Under the pieces are notes generated by a model that ran no database searches, was not told the origin of the DNA, and saw only the letters and a list, made by a program, of their open reading frames with translations. 64,000 nucleotides of DNA from Streptomyces liangshanensis (GTDB taxonomy: Bacteria > Actinomycetota > Actinomycetes > Streptomycetales > Streptomycetaceae), in the NCBI RefSeq assembly GCF_011694815.1, contig NZ_CP050177.1, positions 4,379,001-4,443,000 on the forward strand. The letters run 5' to 3'. The translations under genes were made by a program, and so were the position numbers. Of the stretch, positions 36,180 to 44,867 are shown in pieces. The first letter of the stretch is position 1; each line of letters begins with the position of its first letter.

Positions 36180-36890
36180 ATGAACATCAACGGCTCGGTC
36201 GCCTTCGTGACCGGTGGTAATCGCGGCCTCGGCGCTCAGCTCGTCCGTGCCCTCCTGGAGGCGGGTGCGAGCAAGGTGTACGCGGCGGCCCGCGACCCCC
36301 GCACCGTCGCCGAGGGCGCCGTACCGATCCGGCTCGACGTCACCGACCACGCCTCCGTCGTCGCCGCCGCCGAACAGGCGCAGGACGTCACGCTGCTGGT
36401 CAACAACGCGGGCATTCACCGGTTCACCACCATCCTGGGCGGCGAACTCGACGACGTCCGGCGGGAGTTCGAGACCAACGCGCTGGGGACTCTTGACGTG
36501 ACGCGGGCCTTCGCGCCCGTCCTGGGCCGCAACGGGGGCGGCGCGATTCTCAACGTCCTGTCGGTCCTGTCCTGGGCCTCGCTCCCGACCGAGGCGGGGT
36601 ACGGCGCGGCCAAGGCCGCCCAGTGGTCCTTCACCAACGCCCTGCGCGTCGAGCTGGCCGGGCAGGGGACGCAGGTGTCCGCCCTGCACATGGGCCGCAT
36701 GGACACCGACATGATCGCGGGCAAGGGCATCGAGGGGGCCGCCGATCCGGCCGACATCGCCAGGATCGCTCTGGAGGGCGTCGAGAAGGGTCGGCTGGAG
36801 ATCATCGCCGACGGCTTCACCCAGCAGATCAAGGACGGCCTCTCCCTCGGCATCGAAGCCCTCTACCCGCAGGTCGGCGCCCCGGCGTAG
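36180..36890 (+). CDS. Short-chain dehydrogenase/reductase
   Basis: 236 residues, Rossmann fold. Cofactor loop TGGNRGLG (11-18), NNAG at 75-78, and catalytic Tyr141 and Lys145 in YGAAK with a Ser near 131. The arginine after the second strand (AARDP) favours NADP(H). ATG 36180 follows GAGGATC. It is the first gene of a plus-strand set (SDR, unknown protein, MDR reductase, decarboxylase-like) opposite a TetR regulator. The substrate is unknown. Confidence 0.88.
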   Translation: MNINGSVAFVTGGNRGLGAQLVRALLEAGASKVYAAARDPRTVAEGAVPIRLDVTDHASVVAAAEQAQDVTLLVNNAGIHRFTTILGGELDDVRREFETNALGTLDVTRAFAPVLGRNGGGAILNVLSVLSWASLPTEAGYGAAKAAQWSFTNALRVELAGQGTQVSALHMGRMDTDMIAGKGIEGAADPADIARIALEGVEKGRLEIIADGFTQQIKDGLSLGIEALYPQVGAPA

Positions 36891-36966
36891 CCATATCCGG
36901 CCCGGTGAGCGAGCGACCCGAAGCGAGAAGTGAGAAGTGACAAGCGAAGAAGGAGGAAGGACAGCC

Positions 36967-37707
36967 ATGGCATCTCTACTGGAATCCGTACTCGAGGCGT
37001 CCGGCGGCCGTGACCGCTGGAGCAAGGTCGGTACGGTGTCGGCGGTGCTGCGGATCGGCGGCCCCATGTGGTCGATGGTCCGGGCGCCGGACGTGCTCGG
37101 TGAGCACGACGTGACGGTCGACCTCGGACGGCAGCGCACTGTCTTCCGCGACTACCACCAGGCCGGGCTGCGCGGTGTGTACACCCCGGAGCGCGTCTCC
37201 CTGCTGGACGAGAACGGGGACACGGAGCGCGAACTGCTCGACCCGCGTGGCTCGTTCCAAGGGGCGGTCACCGACGTTGCCTGGGACACGCTCCAGGCCC
37301 TGTACTTCGTCGGCTACGCCACCTGGAACTACCTCACCGCGCCGCGTCTGCTGACCCTGCCCGGCGTACAGGTCAAGGAACTGCCCCCGGAGCGGCCCGT
37401 GTTGGACCCGCAGCCCGGCCTGAGCGACGGGTGGCGGCGCCTCGCCGTCACGTTCCCCGACGACATCACGGTCCACAACAGCGAGCAGACCTTCTACTAC
37501 GACGAGGACGGTCTCCAGCGTCGTATGGACTACGCGCCTGTGGTGACCGGTGGCATTCCCGGGATCCACATGATCGACGGGCATCAGGAGGTCGCGGGGA
37601 TCGTCCTGCCCACCCGGCGGCGCGTGTTCATTCCGAACCCCGAGGGGCCGGGCCTGCTTCCCGACCCCTTCATCACCATGGACTACTCGGACATCCGGAT
37701 CGGCTGA
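36967..37707 (+). CDS. Unknown protein, paralogue of the 42160-43041 product
   Basis: 246 residues from ATG 36967 behind GGAGGAAGG. No signal peptide. Shared with the protein at 42160-43041 are the opening (RDRW versus RRW), GGPMWSMVRAPDVLGEHDV (versus GGPFWALKGVPDVVG), VDLGRQ, a YATWNYL (versus YATWLYL) segment and a C-terminal FYYDEDGLQRRMDY (versus LYYFDAQGFMVRQDY). The strand-rich pattern suggests a lipocalin- or LolA-like half barrel that binds a small hydrophobic molecule; this is an inference from pattern only. It lies in a row with SDR and MDR genes. Confidence 0.7.
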   Translation: MASLLESVLEASGGRDRWSKVGTVSAVLRIGGPMWSMVRAPDVLGEHDVTVDLGRQRTVFRDYHQAGLRGVYTPERVSLLDENGDTERELLDPRGSFQGAVTDVAWDTLQALYFVGYATWNYLTAPRLLTLPGVQVKELPPERPVLDPQPGLSDGWRRLAVTFPDDITVHNSEQTFYYDEDGLQRRMDYAPVVTGGIPGIHMIDGHQEVAGIVLPTRRRVFIPNPEGPGLLPDPFITMDYSDIRIG

Positions 37708-37776
37708 GGCGGGGCGAACACCCCCGAGGGGGCCACCCCCCTGGCCGTCCTTCCGACGAAACACCAGGAGTACGTC

Positions 37777-38748
37777 ATGAAAGCTGTACAGGCTGTCGCC
37801 CGTGGCGACGCGCGGGAGGTTCTTCGTGTGGTCGACCTCGAGCCGCCGGGTCCGCCCGCGGCCGGCGAGGTTCTGGTCCATGTCGAGTACGCCCCGCTGA
37901 ACAGGCACGATCTGCTCGCGATCGGTGGTTACCTGCCGGTACCGCCCCCGCCGTGGGTCCCCGGCAACGAGGGCACGGGCATCGTCGCCGCCGTCGGCGA
38001 CGGCGTGGGGGAGGTATCCGCCGGCGACCGGGTCGCGCTGCCGCTCATGAGCGGTACGTGGCGCGAGCAGCTGGTGGTCCCGGCGGAGGGCATGTTCCCG
38101 CTGCCGGACGCGAACGCGCAGCAGCTGGCGATGATCGGCAGCAACCCGCCCACCGCGGTGCTCGCGCTGGACGAGTTCGTGGAGGTGCCGCCCGGCTCGT
38201 TCGTGGTGCAGGACGCCGCGAACTCGGGGGTGGGGCGTTCGATGATCGCCCTGGCGCACGCGCGCGGGCTGCGGACGGTCAACTTCGCCCGCAACGAGGC
38301 CACGTACGCGGAGCTGACCGCGGCCGGTGCCGATCTGGTGCTGCCCGACCGGCCCGAATCGGTCGCCGTGGCCCGCGAGTTCATCGGTGACGCGCCCGTG
38401 CGGGTCGCGATCGACGCTCTCGGAGGCCGGTCCACGGAGAACCTGACGGCCCTGCTGACCGGTGGCGGCGCGCTGATCGCGTACTCGGCCGAGTCCGGAT
38501 CGCCGCTGTCGGTGCCGTACTTCGACCTGACCGGGAAGCAGCTGACGGTACGCGGCTTCTTCGCCGGCGGGTGGGACTACGCCACCAAGACGGCGCCCGC
38601 GATCCGCGAGGCGGCCCCGCTCATCGCGGCAGGGAAGCTGAGCGTTCCGGTGGCGGGCGTCTACTCGCTGGACGAGATCGGCGCCGCGCTGGAGCACCTG
38701 AACCGGGGAGTCGGCAAGATCCTGCTCGCGGTCAACCCCATCGGCTGA
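37777..38748 (+). CDS. MDR-family NAD(P)-dependent reductase (quinone/enoyl reductase-like)
   Basis: 323 residues. GroES-like N-terminal domain with PLNRHDLLAIGGY and PWVPGNEGTGIVAAVG; Rossmann domain with VVQDAANSGVGRSMIALAHARGL. The zinc ligands of alcohol dehydrogenases are absent, and the style is that of mitochondrial-type 2-enoyl thioester reductases (MECR). ATG 37777 has CAGGAG six bases upstream. It probably reduces an alpha,beta-unsaturated substrate made or used by the neighbouring SDR. Confidence 0.83.
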   Translation: MKAVQAVARGDAREVLRVVDLEPPGPPAAGEVLVHVEYAPLNRHDLLAIGGYLPVPPPPWVPGNEGTGIVAAVGDGVGEVSAGDRVALPLMSGTWREQLVVPAEGMFPLPDANAQQLAMIGSNPPTAVLALDEFVEVPPGSFVVQDAANSGVGRSMIALAHARGLRTVNFARNEATYAELTAAGADLVLPDRPESVAVAREFIGDAPVRVAIDALGGRSTENLTALLTGGGALIAYSAESGSPLSVPYFDLTGKQLTVRGFFAGGWDYATKTAPAIREAAPLIAAGKLSVPVAGVYSLDEIGAALEHLNRGVGKILLAVNPIG

Positions 38749-38983
38749 GCATCCTCCCGGTCCTGCGGGGCGGAGGCTACGCCGCCCCGCGGAACGCGGC
38801 AACGCCCCGGGTGGCTCTCCGAATCCCAGGAAGCGGCGGGCCAGGTTCGGCCCCCGCGCCGGCCCTCGCCGTCGGTTCACTGGGAAGCGGGATCAACTGA
38901 CTCCCGTACGAGTCACGGGTCACGGGTCGCGAGTCACGAGTGACCAGTGAGTACGTGCGTTACGTAAGGACAGGGCTTCCGTC

Positions 38984-39814
38984 ATGCTCCAGGGGTACTT
39001 TCCTCCGCTGAGTCCGTCGGGGAAGTCGGGTCTGGTGTCCGCGCCACCCTGGCACTACGCCGGTGACGCGCTCGGGATCCGCTTCCGGGCCGACCCGGAC
39101 GCCGCGGCGGCCACGCTGCCGCCCGGGCTGGCCGTCGATCCGGACAGTCCGGGCGGGGCCACGGCGTTGTTCATGGACTGGCAGTTCTCCTCCGAGGACC
39201 AGACGTACCTGGATCCCGTGAGTCAGTACCGGGAGTTCCTGCTCCTCGTCGACGCCACGTGGCAGGGGACGCCGGTGAGTTGGTGCCCGTACATCTACGT
39301 CGACAACGACGCGTCCCTCGCCCGCGGGTGGGTCCAGGGGTTCCCCAAGAAGATGGGGACGATCCACCAGACCCGCTCGTTCCCGGTCGCGACCCCCGCG
39401 GCCCCTCCACTCGGCCCGGGCGGCACCTTCGCGGCCGCCGCCTCGACCCACGGTGTCCGTATCGCCGAGGGGCGCGTGACGCTCGCGGCGCCGGTCGCGG
39501 ACCCGGCGGCGCTGGTGGGGCGGCCCCTCGTGAACCGCCGCTACTTCCCCAGGCTCGCGGCGGGGCGCCACCAGGAACCCGCCGTGGACGAGTTGGTACG
39601 GGCCGACCTCCACGACCTCCAGGTCGTCAACGCCTGGGCCGGGAGCGCCGAGTTCAGCCTGCCGGACGCGCCCGGGAACGAGACGTCCGCGCTCGCGCCG
39701 ATCAGCGTCGACGCCGGCTTCAAGGCCACGATCACGTACAGCGTCCAGGACCTCACCACGCTGGTCGACCTCACCACCGATCTCTCCACCGACCGCACCA
39801 CCGAGCCGAGCTGA
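38984..39814 (+). CDS. Acetoacetate decarboxylase-like protein
   Basis: 276 residues. GWVQGFPKKMGTI (about 115-127) contains the Lys pair of the acetoacetate decarboxylase fold, of which one forms the Schiff base with the substrate; YREFLLLVDA and AAATLPPGLAVD are further family features. The family includes decarboxylases, aldolases and dehydratases, so the reaction is open. Upstream, 38905-38955 holds imperfect direct repeats of the GAGTCACGGGTC type. It closes the SDR-MDR set. Confidence 0.8.
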   Translation: MLQGYFPPLSPSGKSGLVSAPPWHYAGDALGIRFRADPDAAAATLPPGLAVDPDSPGGATALFMDWQFSSEDQTYLDPVSQYREFLLLVDATWQGTPVSWCPYIYVDNDASLARGWVQGFPKKMGTIHQTRSFPVATPAAPPLGPGGTFAAAASTHGVRIAEGRVTLAAPVADPAALVGRPLVNRRYFPRLAAGRHQEPAVDELVRADLHDLQVVNAWAGSAEFSLPDAPGNETSALAPISVDAGFKATITYSVQDLTTLVDLTTDLSTDRTTEPS

Positions 39815-40310
39815 AAGAGCGCGCCACGTGAGGACCTGACCGACGTGGTGCTGGTCGCCCACAGTTGGGGCGGCTATCCGGTGAACGGCGCCGCGGGCCG
39901 GCTGGCCGGGCGGCTCGCCGGCCTCGTCTACTACAGCGCCCAGGTCCCGGTCCCGGGCCGGTCCCTGGTGAACGACAACCCGCCCGAGGCCGCCGCCCTG
40001 CTCCGTACCATGATCGAGTCCTCACCGACCCGGTCGATATCGCCCGCGCTCCAGTTCGTCGAGCAGGTCTTCATGCAGGACCACGCCCCCGACGTCACGA
40101 CCCTCGGCCTCCCCCTGCGCTACCTCCTCGGCGACCAGGACCGCGCGCTCCCGCACCCCGGCCTCGTCTTCGCGGCCCGCCTCGGCCTCATCCCCACCTC
40201 CGTACCCGGCACCCAGAGGGCCTGCTCCCGCACCCCGACGAGATCGCGAAGGCGATCCTGGCGGCGGCCTGGACGCGGCCAGCTGAACGCGGCCGCCTGA
40301 ACAAGGACGG
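39815..40310 (+). pseudogene. Remnant of an alpha/beta-hydrolase gene
   Basis: Directly after, and in frame with, the previous stop codon the sequence reads DLTDVVLVAHSWGGYPVNGAA, the nucleophile elbow (AHSWGG) of an alpha/beta hydrolase, then LVYYSAQVPVPG, LPLRYLLGDQDRALP and a late part that changes frame near 40215 (EGLLPHPDEIAKAIL). The first ~70 residues, with the oxyanion hole, are missing and the 3' end is shifted, so no working enzyme can be made. Confidence 0.7.
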
Positions 40311-40343
40311 ATCGCCGTCGTCGACCTGCCCCTGCGCCGGAAC

Positions 40344-40835
40344 TCAGATGCCGGCGCATTCGTCGACGACGGCGCAGGCGAGGCGGATGCCGCCCTGGTA
40401 GGAGGAGATGCCGCCATCGCCCCGCATGTGGGGCGCCTCGCGGAACCACCGCTGCCACAGGCCGCCCTCCTGGAGGAAGTGGGCGGCCCGGTCGCCGTGC
40501 AGGGCGGAATCGGTGTACGCGAGCGCGCCCATGGCCGTGGGCTGGTCGTACGCGAGGTCGGGCCGACGCAGGTAGCGATCCAGGTACGCGGCGAGCAGAT
40601 CGGCGTCCGCCGCGGTGCCGAAACTCGCCAGCGCCACACAGTAGGCCCCGCCCGCACAGCACACCTCGCTCTCCAGCAGCAGCGCTCCGAGGCGGGTACG
40701 GAAGTGGTCGCGGCGCGAGACGGCGGCGAACCACGCCGCGGTCCGCCGCTCGCGCCAACTGCCTTCGAGGAGGACGGTCAGCTCGGCGTCGGTGACGGCG
40801 CGGCCGCGGACGCGGGGAGGGGTGCGCCCACGCAC
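40344..40835 (-). CDS. DUF6000 family protein, probably N-terminally truncated
   Basis: Up to 163 residues. VTDAELTVLLEGSWRERRTAAWF, LLLESEVCCAGGAYCVALASFGT and LDRYLRRPDLAYDQPTAMGAL match the DUF6000 family as I remember it, but the family's first 40-50 residues are missing. The only upstream start, GTG 40835, lies inside the hairpin at 40833-40876. The gene may be a remnant or start later, for example near the internal VTDAEL. The family has no known function; members are helical-repeat-like proteins. Confidence 0.5.
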   Translation of the reverse strand: MRGRTPPRVRGRAVTDAELTVLLEGSWRERRTAAWFAAVSRRDHFRTRLGALLLESEVCCAGGAYCVALASFGTAADADLLAAYLDRYLRRPDLAYDQPTAMGALAYTDSALHGDRAAHFLQEGGLWQRWFREAPHMRGDGGISSYQGGIRLACAVVDECAGI

Positions 40836-40876
40836 TGTGCCGCGGCGGGCAACCTCGGTTGCCCGCCGCGGCAGTG
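40833..40876 (-). terminator. Terminator of the royal-jelly-type gene
   Basis: GCCGCGGCGGGCAAC and GTTGCCCGCCGCGGC form a 15-bp perfect stem with loop CTCG, extended by CACTG/CAGTG after one bulge. It lies 48 bp after the stop at 40924. Confidence 0.75.
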
Positions 40877-40923
40877 TTCCGGACGATCGCGGCGCTCACG
40901 GTCGGGATCGGGACCGGGATCGG

Positions 40924-42111
40924 TCATCGGAGCGTGACGGGCCCCGCGTCGATGGACAGGCGGACCAGGAGGTAGGGCTTCTGGCGGAGGTCCTTGCCGT
41001 TGTGGAAGAGCGCCTGCCGGTCGAACTGGTTGGCTATGGCGTACAGATGGCCGTCGGACGCGACCGACAGGGTGTCGACCCAGTGGAGCCGGTCGTTCTT
41101 GGCGATGGTCCGGTAGGTGCCGTCCATGTTCCTGCGCCAGATGGAGTTGTGCTCCTCGTCGCCGCCGTAGAGCCGGCCCTTGGTGTCGCTCTCGAGGCCG
41201 TCGGCCTGCGGCTTGGAGCCCAGGTTCCTGACCGTCGCCGCGACCTGGGCGTCGGTGGCGCGGGGGTTCGCGAGGGCGTCGAGGGAGACGCTGGCCAGTC
41301 GGCGGCTGGACAGGGGCGAGTAGTAGAGGCGCTTGCCGTCGGGGCTGAGCGCGATGCCGTCGGAGCCGAACTCGTTGGGCAGGGGCTTGCCGTCGAGGAT
41401 GGACACGAAGTTCTTGTCCGGGATCGTCGAGGGGTCCCCGGCGAGCCGCCGCCAGGAGTGACCGGTGGCGAGGTCGACCGTGATGATGCCGTTCTTGCCG
41501 CCCGCGTCGGTGATGAACGCCAAGCCGTCGGCGCCGCGGCGCAGGTCGAACCGGACGTCGTTGATGTAGCTGTCCCCGGGCACCACGGAGGTCGGGAAGA
41601 GGATCTTCCGGACGATCTTGTTGGTGTGCAGGTCGATCGCCACCAGCTTGGGGCCGCCGTAGGAGGACCCGGCGAACTGCGGGCTCCCGGTGTCGAGCAC
41701 CCACAGCCGGTCCTTGGCGTCGACCACGACGCTCTGCGCCGACTGGAAGTGCCCGGCCAGGTCGGCGGGGTCCTGCCGGTTCACCTCGGCGTCGGGATAC
41801 GGGACGGCCTTCCCGTCGCGGATCTCGGCGACGGTGAACGGGACCTTGTCGCCCAGGCGCGGGAAGGAGACGAAGGTACGGCCGTGGCTGGAGACGGTGA
41901 CGCCGGTGGGCATCGCACCGTCGAAGCGGGCGACCACCTTGAACTGCCCGGCCGGCTGGGGAGTGTGACGGGTCGTCACCGCGGGTGCGGCGTGAGCCGC
42001 CACCGCCGGTCCTGCGTGGGCGGCCGAGGCGGATCCGGTGAGTTGGGTGGTGGCCAGTGAGGCCGCGGCGACCGCGAGAGCGGTCGTACCGAGCACGGTA
42101 CGTCGTTTCAT
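40924..42111 (-). CDS. Secreted major-royal-jelly/yellow family beta-propeller
   Basis: 395 residues with a Tat-like signal (MKRRTVLGTTALAVAA to about residue 33). The mature part follows the MRJP/yellow pattern: AQSVVVDAKDRLWVLDTG, PKLVAIDLHTNKIVRKILFP, YINDVRFDLR, ITDAGGKNGIITVDLATG, DGIALSPDGKRLYYSPLSSRRL and GDEEHNSIWRRNMDG. It should form a six-bladed propeller outside the cell. Bacterial members bind or convert small aromatic or lactone-like molecules, but the role is not established. It is followed by a terminator and preceded, 49 bp away on the same strand, by the 42160-43041 gene. Confidence 0.82.
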   Translation of the reverse strand: MKRRTVLGTTALAVAAASLATTQLTGSASAAHAGPAVAAHAAPAVTTRHTPQPAGQFKVVARFDGAMPTGVTVSSHGRTFVSFPRLGDKVPFTVAEIRDGKAVPYPDAEVNRQDPADLAGHFQSAQSVVVDAKDRLWVLDTGSPQFAGSSYGGPKLVAIDLHTNKIVRKILFPTSVVPGDSYINDVRFDLRRGADGLAFITDAGGKNGIITVDLATGHSWRRLAGDPSTIPDKNFVSILDGKPLPNEFGSDGIALSPDGKRLYYSPLSSRRLASVSLDALANPRATDAQVAATVRNLGSKPQADGLESDTKGRLYGGDEEHNSIWRRNMDGTYRTIAKNDRLHWVDTLSVASDGHLYAIANQFDRQALFHNGKDLRQKPYLLVRLSIDAGPVTLR

Positions 42112-42159
42112 GATCCTTCTCCTGTGGGTTCGAGTGGCTGGGGGCGTCGCGGTCAGTGG

Positions 42160-43041
42160 TCAGTGGAGGCTGATGTCGCTGACGCCCACGCTGATCCGGA
42201 GCAGCGAACGGTTCGGTGTGCGGTCCGGGTTGCGGCTGTAGACCTCGTGGTCGGTGGTGATCACCGCGCCGTGGCGGTCGGTGCGCCCCGGCTGGTAGTG
42301 GGCGATGGGCAGCGACCCGCTGACCTCGGGTTCGTAGTCCTGCCGGACCATGAAGCCCTGGGCGTCGAAGTAGTACAGCTGGGTGGTGCTGTGGGCGTCG
42401 ACGGTCCGGGGGAAGGTGACCCTGAGGACCCGCCAGGTCTCGCCGTTCTCGTTCCACGGCTCGATCTCGGTGATCTCGACGCCGGGGTACGTGAACACGT
42501 ACGCCTCGATCAGGTAGAGCCAGGTGGCGTACGCCCGGAAGTAGCCGGCCTGTGCGGTGGTCCACGGACTGGTCGCGGTGAAGCCGTCGAAGCTGGCCCG
42601 GGGGTGCTTGAGGCGCTGGACGGCGCCGTGCGGGTCGGTCACGGTCACGAGGTCGGCCCGCTTGTCGAACTCGATGACGTGGCCCGAGGGCCGGGTCAGG
42701 CGGATGTGCTGGCGGTGGACGTCCGCGACGACCCGGTCGGTGCCGACTACATCGGGGACGCCCTTGAGCGCCCAGAACGGTCCGCCGTAGGTGACGTCGG
42801 CCGTGACGACGCGCGCGTCACGCCAGCGCCGGCCGCCGTGCGCCCGCTGGATCCGTTCGAGCAGCTCGGCCGTCCCGCGCCGGGTGAGCGGGCGGGTGGC
42901 GGGCGCGGGACGGCCGGGCGCGGGCCCGGCCGGTGCCGCCCGGGCGGTCCCCGCGAGGGGGACGGCGGCCAGCGACGCGGTGGCCACCGCGAGGGTGCTC
43001 GCACCGAGGAACGCACGTCGATTCATGGGGGTGTCTCTCAT
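42160..43041 (-). CDS. Exported unknown protein, paralogue of the 36967-37707 product
   Basis: 293 residues from ATG 43041 (GGAGA nine bases upstream); the ATG at 43026 is an alternative. A Tat-type signal (NRRAFLGASTLAVATASL) ends near Ala-Arg-Ala-Ala. The mature domain shares with the protein at 36967 the strings listed there (GGPFWALKGVPDVVG, YATWLYL, YYFDAQGF). The copy here is exported and the other is cytoplasmic. Together with the propeller at 40924 it may form an extracytoplasmic pair. It is probably controlled by the divergent TetR at 43220. Function unknown. Confidence 0.7.
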   Translation of the reverse strand: MRDTPMNRRAFLGASTLAVATASLAAVPLAGTARAAPAGPAPGRPAPATRPLTRRGTAELLERIQRAHGGRRWRDARVVTADVTYGGPFWALKGVPDVVGTDRVVADVHRQHIRLTRPSGHVIEFDKRADLVTVTDPHGAVQRLKHPRASFDGFTATSPWTTAQAGYFRAYATWLYLIEAYVFTYPGVEITEIEPWNENGETWRVLRVTFPRTVDAHSTTQLYYFDAQGFMVRQDYEPEVSGSLPIAHYQPGRTDRHGAVITTDHEVYSRNPDRTPNRSLLRISVGVSDISLH

Positions 43042-43122
43042 GTGGGTGTCTCCTACCGGGTCGAGGCAGGGGGGCGTGAGGGCGCATCGGGTGGCAGGAC
43101 CCGAGGCCGTGAGCTAAAGTAT

Positions 43123-43200
43123 GACCAGTCGTCTCGTTATCGTCAACCGTCGCCTGGACGCGCGCTCGGCTGATTGGGCAGAATGATGAGACGACTGGTC
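43123..43200. promoter_or_regulatory. Pair of inverted TetR-type sites
   Basis: GACCAGTCGTCTC at 43123-43135 and its exact complement GAGACGACTGGTC at 43188-43200 face each other 65 bp apart (start to start). One is about 85 bp before the minus-strand gene at 43041 and the other 20 bp before the TetR gene at 43220. Looping or separate repression of both promoters is possible. Confidence 0.6.
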
Positions 43201-43219
43201 GGCTGAGAAAGGAATCACC

Positions 43220-43810
43220 TTGTCCCGTACGAAGAACGCCGCGTCGCTCGACACCCGGCAGCGCATCCTCGACGCCGCCCTGGACCAGTTCCATCTCAGG
43301 GGCTACAACGGCACGAGTGTGCAGGACCTGATGAGCGCGGCCGGTTCTCCCAAGGGGACCTTCTACAACCACTTCGCCAGCAAGGAGGCGCTGGCGCTCG
43401 AAGCGCTGCGCGTGTACGTCGGGCAGATCGGGCTCGCGTCACTGGAAGGCCCGACCGTCGGCAGCCCTCGCGAGCGGATCGAGAACCACCTGGCGCACAT
43501 CGTCGCCCTCGGCCTCGCCGTGTTCGCCGAACGCGGCTGCCTGATGGGCAACTTCGCGGGGGAGGTCCCCGCCCACAGCCCTCCCGTCGCCGCCGCCGTC
43601 GGCGCGTACCTGGACGGCTGGGTGGCGAACCTGTCGACCGTGATCGAGGAGGCGAAGGAGGCCGGCGAGCTGACGACCCCGATCGCCTCCACCGACCTGG
43701 CCGAGCTCGTCGTGGACGCTTTCGAGGGTGGTGCGGCGAAGGCGAAGGCCACGTCCTCGGCGGAGCCCCTGCGCCGCTTCGAGCGTGTGGTGGCGCAGCT
43801 TCTCCACTGA
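43220..43810 (+). CDS. TetR/AcrR family regulator
   Basis: 196 residues. HTH: TRQRILDAALDQFHLRGYNG, VQDLMSAAGSPKGTFYNHFASKEALALE (about 11-56), the style of the AcuR/NemR-like group. CLMGNFAGEVPAHSPPV is part of the ligand domain, and its Cys may sense an electrophile, as in NemR; this is inference. The start (GTG or TTG near 43220) follows AAAGGAATCACC. It is divergent from the two exported-protein genes and convergent with the Vgb-like gene. Confidence 0.85.
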   Translation: MSRTKNAASLDTRQRILDAALDQFHLRGYNGTSVQDLMSAAGSPKGTFYNHFASKEALALEALRVYVGQIGLASLEGPTVGSPRERIENHLAHIVALGLAVFAERGCLMGNFAGEVPAHSPPVAAAVGAYLDGWVANLSTVIEEAKEAGELTTPIASTDLAELVVDAFEGGAAKAKATSSAEPLRRFERVVAQLLH

Positions 43811-43847
43811 CCGTCCCGCGGTGCCGGGGCCGGGGCCGGGGCGGTCA
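43808..43847. terminator. Hairpin spanning two convergent stop codons
   Basis: TGACCGTCCC (43808-43817) pairs with GGGGCGGTCA (43838-43847) with one G-T pair. The first three bases are the TetR stop and the last three the stop of the Vgb-like gene, so one stem includes both ends. Confidence 0.55.
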
Positions 43848-44741
43848 CGGTGTGAGGTGGGCCAGCTCTCCGGTCTCCATGGCGACGTAGAGGGCGCCGT
43901 CGGGGCCGAAGGCCAGGCCGTGGGGTTCCGAGGACGCGGCCGGGAGGTCGTACACCTCGATGTGTCCGTCGGCGGTGACGGAGCCGACGCGACCCGTTCC
44001 CCATTCGGTGAACCAGCAGAGCTCCGCCCCCGGTTGCGCGGTGATCGCGTGAGGTCGGGCGGTGCGGTCCGGGAGGGGGAACTCGTCGACGCGGCCGTCC
44101 ACCGTGATGCGGCCGATCTGGCCCGCGCCGATCTCGACGAACCACAGCGCGCCGTCCGGGCCCAGCGTGATGCCGACCGGCGCGGCGCCCTCGGTGGGAA
44201 GCGGATGGAGGGTGAGGTGTCCGTCGAGGCCGACGCGGCCGACCGCGTTCGCCTGGTTGAGGGTGAACCACAGTGCGTCGTCGGGGCCGGTGGTGAGGGC
44301 GGACGGGAAGGCGCCGGTGACCGGCAGGGGGAACTCCGTCACCTGTCCGTCCACCGTGATGCGGCCGATGCGGTCGGCGTGCATCTGCGTGAACCACAGC
44401 GCCCCGTCGGAGGCGGCCGCGATCCCGAACGGGCCGCTGCCCGGGGTGGGGACGGGGAAGGAGGTGGCCTCTCCCGTGACGGCGATGCGGCCGATCCGGT
44501 GGTCCTGGCTCCGGGTGAACCACAGGGCGCCGTCGGGGCCCGGCGTGATGACCGACGGCCCGCAGGCCGCCGAGTCGAGCGCGTGGTGGTCCAGGACTCC
44601 CGACGTGGTCAGGCGGCCGATCCGGCCGCTGTGGATCATGGTGAACCACATCGCGCCGTCGGGGCCCGCCGTGATGGCGTAGGGGCCCGCCTCGCTGTCG
44701 GAGACGGGTATCAGGTCGATCGGGGTGGTGGGTCGGGGCAT
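43845..44741 (-). CDS. Virginiamycin B lyase-like (Vgb) beta-propeller
   Basis: 298 residues from ATG 44741 (AGAGG six bases upstream). Seven repeats of about 42 residues with GPDGALWFT-xx-x-x-x-IGRI-xx-x-G form a seven-bladed propeller. True Vgb opens the lactone of streptogramin B with a His and a Glu; PHAIT and CWFTEWGTGRVG in blades 6-7 are in the expected places for both. No signal peptide, so a cytoplasmic enzyme. The neighbouring ABC-F remnant and TetR gene suggest an old antibiotic-resistance locus. Related proteins also occur with other roles. Confidence 0.75.
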   Translation of the reverse strand: MPRPTTPIDLIPVSDSEAGPYAITAGPDGAMWFTMIHSGRIGRLTTSGVLDHHALDSAACGPSVITPGPDGALWFTRSQDHRIGRIAVTGEATSFPVPTPGSGPFGIAAASDGALWFTQMHADRIGRITVDGQVTEFPLPVTGAFPSALTTGPDDALWFTLNQANAVGRVGLDGHLTLHPLPTEGAAPVGITLGPDGALWFVEIGAGQIGRITVDGRVDEFPLPDRTARPHAITAQPGAELCWFTEWGTGRVGSVTADGHIEVYDLPAASSEPHGLAFGPDGALYVAMETGELAHLTP

Positions 44742-44867
44742 CACAGACCTCTTCTCGTTGACTCGTTGACGTGGGGGTGTGAACGCGTGGGTGGGTGAAC
44801 TACGCGGGTACGTCGACCACTTGGGTACGTGGACCACTTGGGTACGTGGCGCCGCCCGTGACGGTCG

